DNA from: Tunicatimonas pelagia
Lineage (GTDB): Bacteria > Bacteroidota > Bacteroidia > Cytophagales > Cyclobacteriaceae
Direction: 5' to 3'
DNA length: 64,000 nt
Assembly: GCF_030506325.1 (NCBI RefSeq)
Contig: NZ_CP120683.1
Location: 4,167,001 to 4,231,000 of the forward strand
Shown: in pieces, positions 43,993 through 52,889 of the stretch
Layout: each line of letters opens with the position of its first letter
Position numbering within the stretch: position 1 is the first letter of the stretch
Program-made: the position numbers and the translations under genes
The notes under the pieces: generated by a model
Seen by the model: only the letters and a program-made list of their open reading frames with translations
The model's database searches: none
What the model was told of the DNA's origin: nothing

Positions 43993-46422
43993 CTACTCAC
44001 TCTGCAAGCTCTTCACCGGATTAAGATTAGCCACTCGCAGGGTTTGGGCGACTACGGTGATGCCCGATAGTAGTAAGACCACGCTTCCAGCGAGCAAGTA
44101 GACCCAAACGCTGATTTCTATTTGATAGGCAAAGTTCTGCAGCCACCGGTGCATTACCCATCCGGCCAAAGGAAGTGCTAGCAACAGCGCGACCAGTACT
44201 AGCCGGGCGAAGTCGCGGGACAATAGTTTTACCACTTCGATGACCGAGGCACCTAGCACTTTACGGATGCCTACTTCCTTGGTACGTTGCACGGTGATAT
44301 GTTGAACCAGGCCAAACAGACCAATGCAGGCAATAACAATGGTAATCAACGAAAAGATGCCGAATATACGGCTCATCTGAAGCTCGGCTTGGTAGTTGGC
44401 TTGCAATGAATCATCTAAAAAATAAAAACTGAAGTCAAACTGCTGGTCAAACGTTTCCCAAACTTGCTGAATGCTGGCAAGCGTAGCCGGTACATTCTCT
44501 GAGGGCTGAAGTTTAATCAATACATGGTTAGCCCCCTGCGGGGCCAATTGAAAAATCATAGGTCGGATAGGCTCGTGTAGGGTACGATAATGAAAATCTT
44601 CCACCACTCCAATCACTGTACCGTGCAGAACGCCCTCATTTTGTCGCCATACCAATTCTTGACCAATTGGGTCAGTGAGGTTTAGTGCCTGAGCCGCCGA
44701 GGCATTAATGACAAAGCTTTGCAAAGAGTCAGTGGTATACTGTCGGGAGAAGCTCCGTCCGGTTTGAAACGGAATATTTAGTACAGAGAAAAAATCCATT
44801 GCTACGTAGCACTCTGAAGCATCCGCCCATTGCTGGTCATCGTCGGCTCGCCAAATAGAATGCTGATTAAAATTTTGCCCCGGCAGATTGGATGCAGCCG
44901 TAACAGCAGCGACTGATTCTACCTGCGCTAACTCTGAAGTTAGGGTTTCCACTTTGTCCCGTAGCTCTTCATTATTCAACGGCACTACTAGCACTTGTTC
45001 TTGGTCAAACCCCAAATTCTTTTGGCTCAGGTAGGTTAGCTGATTGAAAATGATGACACTACCGAGAATGAGTGCCGTAGCAATACCAAACTGAAATACT
45101 ACTAAGCCTTTGTGAGTCCAGTTCCCTGCTGGTTTACTTCGGAACCGACCTCGCAGCATAGTAATGGGCTTGAAGGCCGAAAGGTATAGCGCTGGGTATA
45201 ATCCTGATAGGATACCCCCTACAATTACTGCCAAGGTAAGCCCGATGAGTGATTGATAAGAAAAAATATCGGATAAAGTGAATTGTTGCCCAGCAACTTG
45301 ATTGAAGTAAGGCAACACCCACTGAAGCGTAAACAGTGCTACTAGCATACCCATGAAGCTGATGAACAAAGCCTCGCAGAGAAACTGCCCGGATAGATGA
45401 TGGCGCAGCGCGCCCAGTGTTTTACGAATACCCATCTCCTTAGCCCGCTGTAGCGAACGAGCGGTAGAAAGATTAATGAAATTAACGTAGGCGATTAATA
45501 GAATGAACAGTGCGGCGGTAGCTAGCAGATAGATATACGAAATGTGACCGTTAGGCTCTAGCTCCCAACGTAAGTGCGAGTGCAGATGAATGTCGGTAAT
45601 AGGCTGCAAGCGAAAGCCAATCTGCCCGCTTTGCAAGAGCTGAACTACTTCATCAGAAGCCTCAATAAACTTATTACGAATCATCCAGGGGGCGATTTTT
45701 GCCTCTAGTGCATCAGCATCAGCTTGCTCGCTAAGCTTCAGATAGTTGTAATGCCCAAAATCTTCCCACAAAAAGAAAGTATCATCAGGATCGAGCGCCT
45801 TGAGGGTGACGTAGGATAATAGGAAATCAAAGTGAAAATGGGCGTTGTCGGGTACATCTTCCATCATGCCTACTACTTCTACTAGAGAGCCTTCTTCATT
45901 CACCTGCAAAAATTGCCCCATCGCACTTTCGTTGCCAAAGTAGCGTTGGGCAGCCGACTGGGTAAGTATAATGCCCCCGGGCTGAGCCAAAGAAGTCTGT
46001 GGATTTCCTTGCAGTAACTGAAAATCAAATACGTCGAAGAATGTACTATCCACCGCTAGCACACTCTTCTCGGTATAGCGAATATCCTTATCCGGGTGTT
46101 TGAACGAAAAAGTGCGCCGGGTCAGCCCCTCTTTCCAGAGAGGGGTAAGGCTAACCGCATTTTCTACTTCGGGAAAATCACTCACCATAGCCTGCGCCAT
46201 AGGGTGCGGGGTGCGTGTTTGCGGGTTATCCGAAAACCAGGTGATGCGGTACAACTGATCTGCACTGGGGTGAAAGCGGTCGTAGCTCAGTTCAAATTGC
46301 AAATAGTGCCCAATGAGCAAGCAAGCTCCAATCCCTAACGATAAGCCGGTAATATTAATAAACGAAATGAGTCGGTTCTTACGGAAGTTACGAAGGGCAA
46401 TCAGAAAGTAATTGTGGAACAT
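43993..46422 (-). CDS. FtsX/MacB-type ABC transporter permease
   Basis: An 809-residue inner-membrane permease. It has an N-terminal membrane helix, a large periplasmic MacB-PCD-like domain (residues about 45-255), three helices with the FtsX signature SLQRAKEMGIRKTLGALRHHL (about 325-345), a second periplasmic domain and a final FtsX unit (QRTKEVGIRKVLGASVIEVVKLL). Length and double structure match the large Bacteroidota permeases. No ATPase gene is next to it, so its partner must be elsewhere. It may export lipoproteins, peptides or antimicrobials. Start: ATG at 46422. Confidence 0.88.
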   Translation of the reverse strand: MFHNYFLIALRNFRKNRLISFINITGLSLGIGACLLIGHYLQFELSYDRFHPSADQLYRITWFSDNPQTRTPHPMAQAMVSDFPEVENAVSLTPLWKEGLTRRTFSFKHPDKDIRYTEKSVLAVDSTFFDVFDFQLLQGNPQTSLAQPGGIILTQSAAQRYFGNESAMGQFLQVNEEGSLVEVVGMMEDVPDNAHFHFDFLLSYVTLKALDPDDTFFLWEDFGHYNYLKLSEQADADALEAKIAPWMIRNKFIEASDEVVQLLQSGQIGFRLQPITDIHLHSHLRWELEPNGHISYIYLLATAALFILLIAYVNFINLSTARSLQRAKEMGIRKTLGALRHHLSGQFLCEALFISFMGMLVALFTLQWVLPYFNQVAGQQFTLSDIFSYQSLIGLTLAVIVGGILSGLYPALYLSAFKPITMLRGRFRSKPAGNWTHKGLVVFQFGIATALILGSVIIFNQLTYLSQKNLGFDQEQVLVVPLNNEELRDKVETLTSELAQVESVAAVTAASNLPGQNFNQHSIWRADDDQQWADASECYVAMDFFSVLNIPFQTGRSFSRQYTTDSLQSFVINASAAQALNLTDPIGQELVWRQNEGVLHGTVIGVVEDFHYRTLHEPIRPMIFQLAPQGANHVLIKLQPSENVPATLASIQQVWETFDQQFDFSFYFLDDSLQANYQAELQMSRIFGIFSLITIVIACIGLFGLVQHITVQRTKEVGIRKVLGASVIEVVKLLSRDFARLVLVALLLALPLAGWVMHRWLQNFAYQIEISVWVYLLAGSVVLLLSGITVVAQTLRVANLNPVKSLQSE

Positions 46423-46772
46423 AAGCAGTTGAGGTCAGCTATTCGCCTAGCTTGACTCAATTTATATGCCGTTTTGCAAATCCGGCTATCATCTAGATGT
46501 AATGACATATTAACTTGAGGGCAAATATAAAACGCTCTTGCCGGATAAGGCCTTGCGAATTCCGGCATCTCGTGCAACAGACCTCAGAATTCGTTATCAC
46601 TCATCCGAGCCACCGTGGCGCGGGAAAATGACCCTATGATAGAATATCGTTACATCTAAAATTTAGATTGTTTGCGAGCGAAGACCTGTCCGAATTCGGG
46701 CATAATTGTTCGGAAGCGCACAGTGGTATTCTCTGAGGCAAACAAAAGTTGCGTCTCACCACTTGTTGAAAT
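46423..46772. other. Divergent intergenic region with hairpin
   Basis: A 350-base gene-free gap between the FtsX permease (leftward) and a small membrane protein (rightward), so it should hold both promoters. It has a TGCCGGA (46539-46545) / TCCGGCA (46561-46567) inverted repeat with a palindromic AAGGCCTT inside the loop, and a CCGAATTCGG palindrome (46690-46699). No promoter with correct spacing was identified by eye, and no RNA gene is recognised. Confidence 0.4.
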
Positions 46773-47036
46773 ATGAACACTAAAGGAAAACTACAACAAC
46801 TAACAGACGAAGAGTTGCGCCAGCAGTTTCGCCAACATTCTATTCGGGGGATGATTGTTTCGTTACTACTATTGGTGGGCTTTCTGCTACTGTATTTTTT
46901 TGCTGATAGTGAAAACACCGTAATTTTTGTGGTGACCATCGTAATTGCTACCGCTTCAATATTGCTGGCCATTTGGTACCACGCCCGTAAACGGCAGATT
47001 TTTAATGAGCTGAAACGGCGGAGCAATAAAGTGTAA
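46773..47036 (+). CDS. Small two-helix membrane protein, unknown
   Basis: An 87-residue protein. The N terminus is hydrophilic (MNTKGKLQQLTDEELRQQFRQHSIRG); two membrane helices lie near residues 27-46 and 49-68, separated by a very short loop (ADSENT); a basic cytoplasmic tail (YHARKRQIFNELKRRSNKV) ends the protein. It is a single gene. No domain is recognised. Its tail charge suggests both termini are cytoplasmic. Confidence 0.6.
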   Translation: MNTKGKLQQLTDEELRQQFRQHSIRGMIVSLLLLVGFLLLYFFADSENTVIFVVTIVIATASILLAIWYHARKRQIFNELKRRSNKV

Positions 47037-47115
47037 AAATTGGGACTCAGGTAGGGCAGGGAGAGTTAACGAACTAAGCATAACGAGCCCCTAATTCACA
47101 TCAACTTCACCTAAC

Positions 47116-47583
47116 CTATCCTCGCTTCGTGTTAACAATGATAGCTCCGTTGCCTCCTCGTCCTCCGTACATTATCGGAGCTATTCCTTTATGCACCTCA
47201 ATGGTAGATACGTCATTCGGGTTCATCATATTTACTGCGATGGCATCTACAGGCATACCATCAATTACGTAGAGTGGACTGCGCCAGCTACCCCGAATAG
47301 AAACGCGGGTATTCCATCCGTAATTCGTCACCCATACCCCCGGTACCCGACCTTGCAGCGTTTCCAGCACGTTAAGCATTGCCGTTTGCGGTAGTTCGTC
47401 CATTACCAAAATATAGTCGGCAAAAGCAGCTGAACGAGAAATGTCACTCAAATCAACTTGGTAGTAATCGCGCAATTGCACCGGATTATATACTCCGGAT
47501 GCGCTCTTGGTAGCTGCTACACTGGCAGTAGCAGTGAGTAATAACAACCATAAACCTGATGTATATTTTTTGTATGTTTTCAT
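47116..47583 (-). CDS. Stand-alone TonB-dependent receptor plug domain protein
   Basis: A 155-residue exported protein. After a signal peptide (residues 1-24) it contains only a SusC-like plug: LNVLETLQGRVPGVWV, RVSIRGSWRSPLYVIDGMPVD, NPNDVSTIEVHKGIAPIMYGGRGGNGAIIVNTKRG. The beta-barrel and the N-terminal carboxypeptidase-like domain that normally accompany this plug are absent; the frame ends precisely where a barrel would begin. It may be a remnant or a genuine plug-only protein. No SusD gene is near. The plug call is strong. Confidence 0.78.
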   Translation of the reverse strand: MKTYKKYTSGLWLLLLTATASVAATKSASGVYNPVQLRDYYQVDLSDISRSAAFADYILVMDELPQTAMLNVLETLQGRVPGVWVTNYGWNTRVSIRGSWRSPLYVIDGMPVDAIAVNMMNPNDVSTIEVHKGIAPIMYGGRGGNGAIIVNTKRG

Positions 47584-47885
47584 GATTCTTAAGAGTTGGT
47601 TATCTGATTTTTCGCTTTGCTACTCTTTCTCCTCATTCACTTGCTTAACAGAGATGCTGCATTCGAGGATTCCGAGATTTTGTTAAATAATGTTAAGTGA
47701 TTTTAGTCTAGAACGGCAAGGGAAATATTATAAAAGCGTTTATCTAAATACTGTGATGAGGAGGTACAAATATTTGAAATGACAACTTAAAGAATTATTG
47801 GATTGTACATTTTTAATATTTTAGTAGCACAGTAGAATCTGGCTGAAGATTTGTACGCTAACTAGCAATCGACCTTATCTTTAGT
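47584..47885. other. AT-rich divergent intergenic region
   Basis: A 302-base gap between the plug-only gene (leftward) and an outer-membrane barrel gene (rightward). It is AT-rich with homopolymer stretches. A TATCTTTA motif (47876-47883) resembles the -7 element, but lies within the last 10 bases before the ATG, too close to serve. I see no gene or RNA. Confidence 0.35.
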
Positions 47886-48611
47886 ATGAGAAACTTTTTG
47901 CTACTAGTAGCCAGTGTTGCTTTTATTATGCCTGTAGCTTATGCGCAGGAAAATCCCTATTTAGTGGCTGAGCGGCCGTTTGTGGGTGGCGGACTAACTG
48001 TAAGAATTACAGACTTAGAGGATGCAAACAATAGCTTAACCAATCAAATAACTGACGAGTCTAGCTCTTTTGGTATCTCGCCTACTTACGGAAAGTTCAT
48101 TAGCAACCGCTGGGCGGTTGGGGTATCACTCAGCATCACCTCTACTGATGAAAAACGGATTAGTATTCAAAATGGCTCTACCCGAACATCAATAAACAAC
48201 AGGACTACCATAGGGATAACCCCGTTCTTCCGCCGCTTTATTCCTATAACTGAACGTTTCGGAGCCTTCCTTCAGCCTCAGTTATCGTATGCCTATCAGA
48301 TAGGTTCTATTGAGGATAAATTTAGTGATCCAAGTGATCCGGCTAACAATACTGGCAGCAGTTTCATTAATCAGGGGCATCGTATAGGTTTAGGGATGAT
48401 CGGGGGGTTATACTACTTTATAAATCGACATTTTTCACTAGAGACTAACTTGCTGGACCTTAATTTTGCGTATAACATTGAGAATCGGGAGAATACTAAT
48501 TCGAGTGCTCCACCTGATAACGATCGAGAATCCAGCTGGAGCAATCTTCAGATAAATTTGATCAATCAGCTTCGCTTGAATCAAATCATTGTTTTTAATT
48601 ACTACTTCTAA
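47886..48611 (+). CDS. Outer-membrane beta-barrel-like protein
   Basis: A 241-residue exported protein with a signal peptide (about residues 1-20, ending AYAQ). The mature chain alternates amphipathic strands ending in aromatics, e.g. PFVGGGLTVRITDL, FGISPTYGKFISNRWAVGVSLSI, GITPFFRRFIPITERFGAFLQPQLSYAYQIG, GLGMIGGLYYFINRHFSLETNLLDLNFAYNI and a final QIIVFNYYF, a C-terminal aromatic as needed by the BAM machinery. It resembles the small OmpW/PF13505-like porins. Ligand unknown. Confidence 0.68.
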   Translation: MRNFLLLVASVAFIMPVAYAQENPYLVAERPFVGGGLTVRITDLEDANNSLTNQITDESSSFGISPTYGKFISNRWAVGVSLSITSTDEKRISIQNGSTRTSINNRTTIGITPFFRRFIPITERFGAFLQPQLSYAYQIGSIEDKFSDPSDPANNTGSSFINQGHRIGLGMIGGLYYFINRHFSLETNLLDLNFAYNIENRENTNSSAPPDNDRESSWSNLQINLINQLRLNQIIVFNYYF

Positions 48612-48667
48612 AAAGTTTTTCCAACCAAAAACCCATGCTTGAGGGTCATTAGATAAACACTTAGATA

Positions 48668-49129
48668 ATGATGAATCGACTAATAGCTTGCGGCTTGCTA
48701 GTACTACTCTTTGGCTGCCAAGACGATGATCTTGATAGCATCAACGTGTCAGACGATCCTTCAATCACCTCACTCAATGGTACCTGGAAAGTCATTGCTT
48801 ACGAAGATTTAGAGCAGGGTAAACTGATTACAAAGACCGAGGAAAACTCTTGGGGTATGGACGTCATCGTTACTTTTGACGATACTACTGATCCACCGAA
48901 TGTTAGTGGCAGAAATACGACAAATAGCATAGGAGGTACGTTTGAGTGCACGGGGCAGCGTTTAATCCAAACTTCCAATATATTTAGTACCTATGTCGGT
49001 CAACCTAAGTGGGCTGATAAGTTCGGCGAAGTTATTTCTAAGAGTGAACTACAGTTTACCATTAATTCATCTCAACTCAAACTCTCCAATACCACCGAGC
49101 AGCTCAATGTAGTACTGGAGAAAGAATAA
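48668..49129 (+). CDS. Lipoprotein with lipocalin-like pattern, unknown
   Basis: A 153-residue lipoprotein: lipobox LLFGC at about residues 13-17. The mature portion begins after an Asp-rich linker (QDDDLDSINVSDD) and reads LNGTWKVIAYEDLEQGK.., a lipocalin/META-like WKV start seen in Bacteroidota lipoproteins. The rest is beta-rich and polar. It is just upstream of the insertion sequence on the same strand, which ends 50 bases after it. No firm domain. Confidence 0.58.
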   Translation: MMNRLIACGLLVLLFGCQDDDLDSINVSDDPSITSLNGTWKVIAYEDLEQGKLITKTEENSWGMDVIVTFDDTTDPPNVSGRNTTNSIGGTFECTGQRLIQTSNIFSTYVGQPKWADKFGEVISKSELQFTINSSQLKLSNTTEQLNVVLEKE

Positions 49130-49169
49130 GAAAAAGATGGTAAACAAAACCAGGAAAAATGGAAATTCG

Positions 49170-49178
49170 TACCTTTAC
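49170..49178. repeat. Target site duplication, left copy
   Basis: TACCTTTAC, repeated exactly at 50364-50372 just outside the other end of the insertion sequence. The next base on both sides is also T, so the duplication is 9 or 10 bases; 9 gives symmetrical ends. Confidence 0.8.
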
Positions 49179-49195
49179 TAGGTTGAACGCACTAA
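49179..49195 (+). repeat. Terminal inverted repeat, left end of insertion sequence
   Basis: TAGGTTGAACGCACTAA; its reverse complement at 50347-50363 differs at only one base (G/A at position 6). It marks the left end, which contains the stop of the transposase in its original frame. Confidence 0.82.
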
Positions 49196-50309
49196 CCAGC
49201 GCAGTATTGGCGTATAATCTGGGTAAGGTAGTTGTTGTCCCATCCGGCTTTTTTTCGTCTGATCTTGATACTATGTTTATCATCCATCTGTTTAAGCGGC
49301 CGCCGCGCGGTAGTTGCAGGGATAGCTTTCTGAGCGTGTTACGGTTCTCAGCCCCGTTCTTGGTGTTGGTGCGACAGCGGTCTTCGTCAAAGCTAACGTC
49401 TAGCTGCCAATGCAGTTGGTTCTCTATGCTCCAGTGCTCCCGCACTTTTTGATTGAAGTAAGCTGGGCTTTCCGCTACATCGCTCAGGTAGAAGCGATAC
49501 TCTTGCTGGCGGTTAGTATCCGTTTCTCGCAGCGCGTGTACCATAATAACAGATTGAATGTTCTTCCAGGCTAGCGTTTCTTCTAATAGATCAGTACAGG
49601 TAGTTACATAGCAAGTGCGTGTCTCTATACGTCCGGAACCAAAGTCTACGCTTTTATCACACCGCATACCTGCATGGTGGCTCATCATATAGTCGTGCAT
49701 TTGCTCAAACGTGTTCTTCTGATTGTTTTTCAAAGACAATAAATAGTGCCCCTGTTTATCTACAATCTGCTTAGCAATGGCGGGTCCATTGGCAATCGCG
49801 TCAATACTTACAATCGCCCCTTTGACATCTAAATCATCTAATAGTGCCGGTATAGCAGTCTTTTCATTGCTCTTTTGCTCGGTTTTGCACTGTCCCAAGA
49901 CCAACTGCTGCTCGCAAGCCCAGGCACTCACTACGCACACCCCGCTGTTGCGTTTGCCTGCTTGCGCGGTAGCGCGCAATACCTTGCCGTCTATACTGAT
50001 ATGATGAGCTTCCAGAAACTCGCATAGATAGCGCGAATGACGATACAAACAGGCGGCAAACTGCCCAGTATCTACAGCATTCAGCACCCGCGTGATCGTA
50101 TCGTGAGAGGGTATGCCGTTAAGTAGCCATAGAAACTGGTGTAGAAACGCTTCCTTGTTCTTACCGTACTCTTCGATCTCTTCGTCAGTATCGCAGCCTG
50201 ATAAGGTAGCAAACAGGCTTAACAGCAATATATCTGACAGCGTGTGTCGCTTCAATAGCGTATTGCGGCGTGGGTCGTCTACCTCTGAAAATATACTATG
50301 TAATTCCAT
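49192..50309 (-). pseudogene. ISAs1-family transposase, frameshifted near its C terminus
   Basis: The frame is intact from ATG 50309 (MELHSIFSEVDDPRR) through the DDE catalytic core (SIDGKVLRAT, VSIDAIANG, HWSIENQLHWQLDVSFDED) to KLSLQL near 49311. There the family-like C-terminal sequence (RRPLKQMDDKHSIKIRRKKAGW.., DNNYL) continues in the -1 frame and stops at 49192-49194 inside the terminal repeat, as expected. The unshifted frame instead runs out of the element to 49104. One missing base around 49308-49316, in a GC-rich run, explains this. It could also be a sequencing error. Confidence 0.75.
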
Positions 50310-50346
50310 CTGATACTTTCTGGCAAATATAGCCTATCTTCGTCTA

Positions 50347-50363
50347 TTAGTGCGTTTAACCTA
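50347..50363 (-). repeat. Terminal inverted repeat, right end of insertion sequence
   Basis: TTAGTGCGTTTAACCTA, the reverse complement of the left repeat with one mismatch. It marks the end beyond the transposase start. Confidence 0.82.
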
Positions 50364-50372
50364 TACCTTTAC
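50364..50372. repeat. Target site duplication, right copy
   Basis: TACCTTTAC, identical to 49170-49178. It lies 11 bases before the ATG of the PD-(D/E)XK gene, so the insertion may have separated that gene from its promoter. Confidence 0.8.
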
Positions 50373-50383
50373 TTAAAAAAGTA

Positions 50384-51239
50384 ATGGCAGAGTTTGCTGA
50401 AAAATTCATTAATCCATTCACTGATTATGGGTTCAAGAAGTTATTTGGAGAGGAGCCTAATAAAGATTTGCTATTAGATTTTCTGAACGAGCTACTAAAA
50501 GAGGAACAAGGTGAGATAAAAGATTTGACCTATCTGAAAAATGAGCACCTCGGTAGTGGCGATGTAGATCGGAAAGCTATCTTTGATCTTTATTGTGAAA
50601 ATGAGCGAGGTGAAAAATTTATCGTTGAGTTACAGAAAACAAAACAGAATTTTTTCAAAGATAGAACTATCTACTACTCTACGTTCCCCATTAGAGAGCA
50701 AGCCAAGCGAGCCGACTGGAATTATGAATTAAAGGCAGTTTATACGGTAGCCATTTTGGACTTCGTATTTGACGAAGATAAAAATGAGAAGGCAAAGTAT
50801 CGCTACGACGTGAAGCTAACTGATACTGAGACTTGCCAGGGTTTTCTACGATAAGTTGACGTTCATCTATCTAGAGATGCCGAAATTTGTTAAGACAATA
50901 GATGAACTGGAAACTCGATTTGATAATTGGTTGTATGTTCTACGCAACCTAAACCGTTTAGATAGGGTACCTGATAAGTTGCGGGAAAGAGTCTTTGAGA
51001 AACTATTTAAAGTCGCTGAAATTGCCCGATTTACTCCTGATCAAATCCGCTCCTACGAAGGTAGCTTGAAATATTACCGCGATATGAAAAACTCGCTTGA
51101 CACCGCTAAGGAAGAAGGAAGAGAGGAACGAGAGACTGAAATTGCTCAAGTTATGATCAAAGCGGGTGAGCCAATAAAAAAAATCATCCAATTTACTGAA
51201 CTATCTCGAGAACAAGTAAAGTGTTTGTCTAGCAAGTAA
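50384..51239 (+). pseudogene. PD-(D/E)XK nuclease-like (Rpn/transposase-associated) gene, frameshifted
   Basis: Two frames (50384-50854 and 50856-51239) belong to one protein of about 284 residues. The first has the family start KFINPFTDYGFKKLFGEEPNKDLLLDFLN and the active-site core DRKAIFDLYCENERGEKFIVELQ. It then breaks at GGTTTTCTACG: removing one base near 50838-50841 restores CQVFYDKLTFIYLEMPKF, which is a normal family passage, and joins the second frame (an acidic, helical tail). So one base has been gained in the GGGTTTT stretch. It is either a decayed gene or a sequencing error. Confidence 0.78.
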
Positions 51240-51359
51240 AATATAGAGCTTTCCCTTTAGCCCAACCATTTTACCTCCAGCCCCTTGCTCATGATAGCCC
51301 CAAAATTTTTTTCATCTTCCCTGTAACTTTTATTTCAATCAGTTGTCTTCGGGATAACT

Positions 51360-51881
51360 ATGGTACTGGAAGAGTTTAAAACCCGCGTACTCCCCGTCAA
51401 GAATAAGCTGTATCGCTTCGCGTTGCGCTTCTTAAATAATGAAGATGAAGCCCAAGATGTGGTGCAGGAAGTATTTATTAAAGCGTGGAACCAGCGGGAA
51501 GATCTTCACCTGTACCGCAGCGTAGAGGCTTGGTGCATGCAAGTGACCCGTAACCTCTCGCTAAACCGACTAAAATCAGGACATTACCGCAATACGCAGG
51601 AACTTACTGACGGCCAGCAGGTGCACCACGCTCCGTCACCGTACGATCGTGCCGAAACGCGGGATGTACTACAAACGATCGATCAATTGCTGCAACGCTT
51701 ACCGCGAGCTCAGCAACAGGTACTACAGTTACGCGACATGGAAGGCTACGCTTATCAGGAGATTAGCGATGTGCTGGAAATGCCCCTCGCGCAAGTAAAA
51801 GTAAACCTGTTTCGAGCACGGAAGGCGCTGCGCGAACAACTCACAAAAATGAATGCTTATGGAATTGACCACCATCCGTGA
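51360..51881 (+). CDS. ECF RNA polymerase sigma factor
   Basis: A 173-residue sigma-70-family (ECF) factor. Region 2: RFALRFLNNEDEAQDVVQEVFIKAWNQREDL and WCMQVTRNLSLNRLKS. Region 4: LQRLPRAQQQVLQLRDMEGYAYQEISDVLEMPLAQVKVNLFRARKAL. It overlaps the next gene by 29 bases; that gene is a single-helix membrane protein with the look of an anti-sigma factor. Two DUF4252 genes follow, probable targets. Start: ATG at 51360. Very firm. Confidence 0.9.
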   Translation: MVLEEFKTRVLPVKNKLYRFALRFLNNEDEAQDVVQEVFIKAWNQREDLHLYRSVEAWCMQVTRNLSLNRLKSGHYRNTQELTDGQQVHHAPSPYDRAETRDVLQTIDQLLQRLPRAQQQVLQLRDMEGYAYQEISDVLEMPLAQVKVNLFRARKALREQLTKMNAYGIDHHP

Positions 51882-52356
51882 ACTCGTAGAAAAGTACTGG
51901 AACGGCGAAACCTCGCTGGAAGAAGAAGCGCAGTTGCAACGCTACTTTCAGGAGGAGGAAGCTCCGGCTGATTTGAAAAAAGAAGCGGCTCTATTTAGGT
52001 ACTACCAAGCAAATACTCAGTCGCATACGCTAAATGAGCAGTTCGACGAACAGCTTACCCAACGTATTGAACGAGAGCAGACCAAGCAGCGCTGGCTGAC
52101 GTATCAGCCACTGCTACGAATTGCCGCCGCTGTTGTTCTAGTAATAATGGCCGCCATATTATTCCGCACTGAGTGGATGGATGAAGCCAATCCGGTAGCC
52201 ACGGAAGATACCTACGAGGATCCTCGGTTGGCCTATGAGCAAACTCGAGAAGCCCTACTGCTGGTATCCAGCTTAATGAACGAAGGAACCCAGCACATTC
52301 AAGAATTAGAAACTTTTAGCGAAGCCCAAGAAACGATAAAAACGCAAATCCCATGA
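51853..52356 (+). CDS. Putative anti-sigma factor, single-pass membrane protein
   Basis: A 167-residue protein overlapping the sigma gene by 29 bases (ATG at 51853; a second ATG at 51859 is also possible). The cytoplasmic part (about 88 residues, helical: ELVEKYWNGETSLEEEAQLQRYFQEEEAPADLKKE) is the sigma-binding region by analogy with Bacteroidota anti-sigma factors (they start by describing a growing helix bundle). One membrane helix lies at about residues 91-108 (IAAAVVLVIMAAILF), and the remaining 55 residues face the periplasm. No zinc motif. Role inferred from position. Confidence 0.7.
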   Translation: MLMELTTIRELVEKYWNGETSLEEEAQLQRYFQEEEAPADLKKEAALFRYYQANTQSHTLNEQFDEQLTQRIEREQTKQRWLTYQPLLRIAAAVVLVIMAAILFRTEWMDEANPVATEDTYEDPRLAYEQTREALLLVSSLMNEGTQHIQELETFSEAQETIKTQIP

Positions 52357-52889
52357 AACGATTACTCATTATTATTGCTGCGATACAACTAATCGCCATC
52401 GGCGTAAACGCCCAAGATAATATTCTAGCTCCCTTGTTTGACAAGTACGCTGATGATGAAGACTTCACCAAAGTGACCATCACCAGCAAAATGTTCAGCC
52501 TTTTCACTGAGTTTGAACCCGAAGACCCCGAGACCAAAGAGCTGACCGAAGCGGTTAGCAAATTGCAAGGACTTAAAATACTCGCATCAGATAGTGTTAA
52601 TAACGCCCGAAGCTACTTCAAAGATGCTAAATCGCAAGTGCGGAAAGGAAACATGGAAGAGTTGATGTCAATCCGCGACGGTAAAGACGATATGCTCTTT
52701 ATGATTCAGGAAGAAGCCGGTAAGATTAGTGAGCTGGTGATGCTGGTGGGAGGCGAACACAAATTCATTGCCCTCAGCCTCTACGGCGAGATTGACCTTA
52801 AACAGATTTCAAAGATCTCGAAAGGAATGAAGATCGATGGCATGAATTATCTGGAGAACCTAGATAACGAAGGAGATGATGACCAGTAG
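52353..52889 (+). CDS. DUF4252 protein, copy 1
   Basis: A 178-residue exported protein with a signal peptide ending near NAQDN (residues 1-21). DUF4252 pattern: APLFDKYADDEDFTKVTITSKMFSLF, LKILASDS, EELMSIRDGKDDMLFMIQEEAGKISELVMLVGGEHKFIALSLYGEIDLKQISKISKGM. DUF4252 proteins are common in Bacteroidota sigma operons and their role is unknown. It overlaps the anti-sigma gene by 4 bases and the next gene by 14, so these are one operon. Confidence 0.8.
   Translation: MKRLLIIIAAIQLIAIGVNAQDNILAPLFDKYADDEDFTKVTITSKMFSLFTEFEPEDPETKELTEAVSKLQGLKILASDSVNNARSYFKDAKSQVRKGNMEELMSIRDGKDDMLFMIQEEAGKISELVMLVGGEHKFIALSLYGEIDLKQISKISKGMKIDGMNYLENLDNEGDDDQ

Larger units (their letters stand above)
49179..50363 (-). 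mobile_element. ISAs1-family insertion sequence, structurally complete
   Basis: A 1185-base element with 17-base terminal inverted repeats (16 of 17 match), flanked by exact 9-base duplications (TACCTTTAC). The single transposase belongs to the ISAs1 family, whose members are about 1.2-1.3 kb with 8-10-base duplications. Intact ends and identical duplications mean a recent insertion. The transposase is frameshifted, so this copy is probably inactive unless helped by another copy. It inserted between a lipoprotein gene and a PD-(D/E)XK gene and interrupts neither coding region. Confidence 0.85.

Noticed and set aside
49104-49178. Extension of the transposase beyond the element into host DNA
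   Set aside because: The family-like C terminus is in the other frame with a stop inside the terminal repeat, so this extension is a frameshift artefact.
49300-49320. Programmed -1 frameshift in the transposase
   Set aside because: No slippery heptamer is visible at the junction, and ISAs1 elements are not known to need one; a deletion or read error is simpler.
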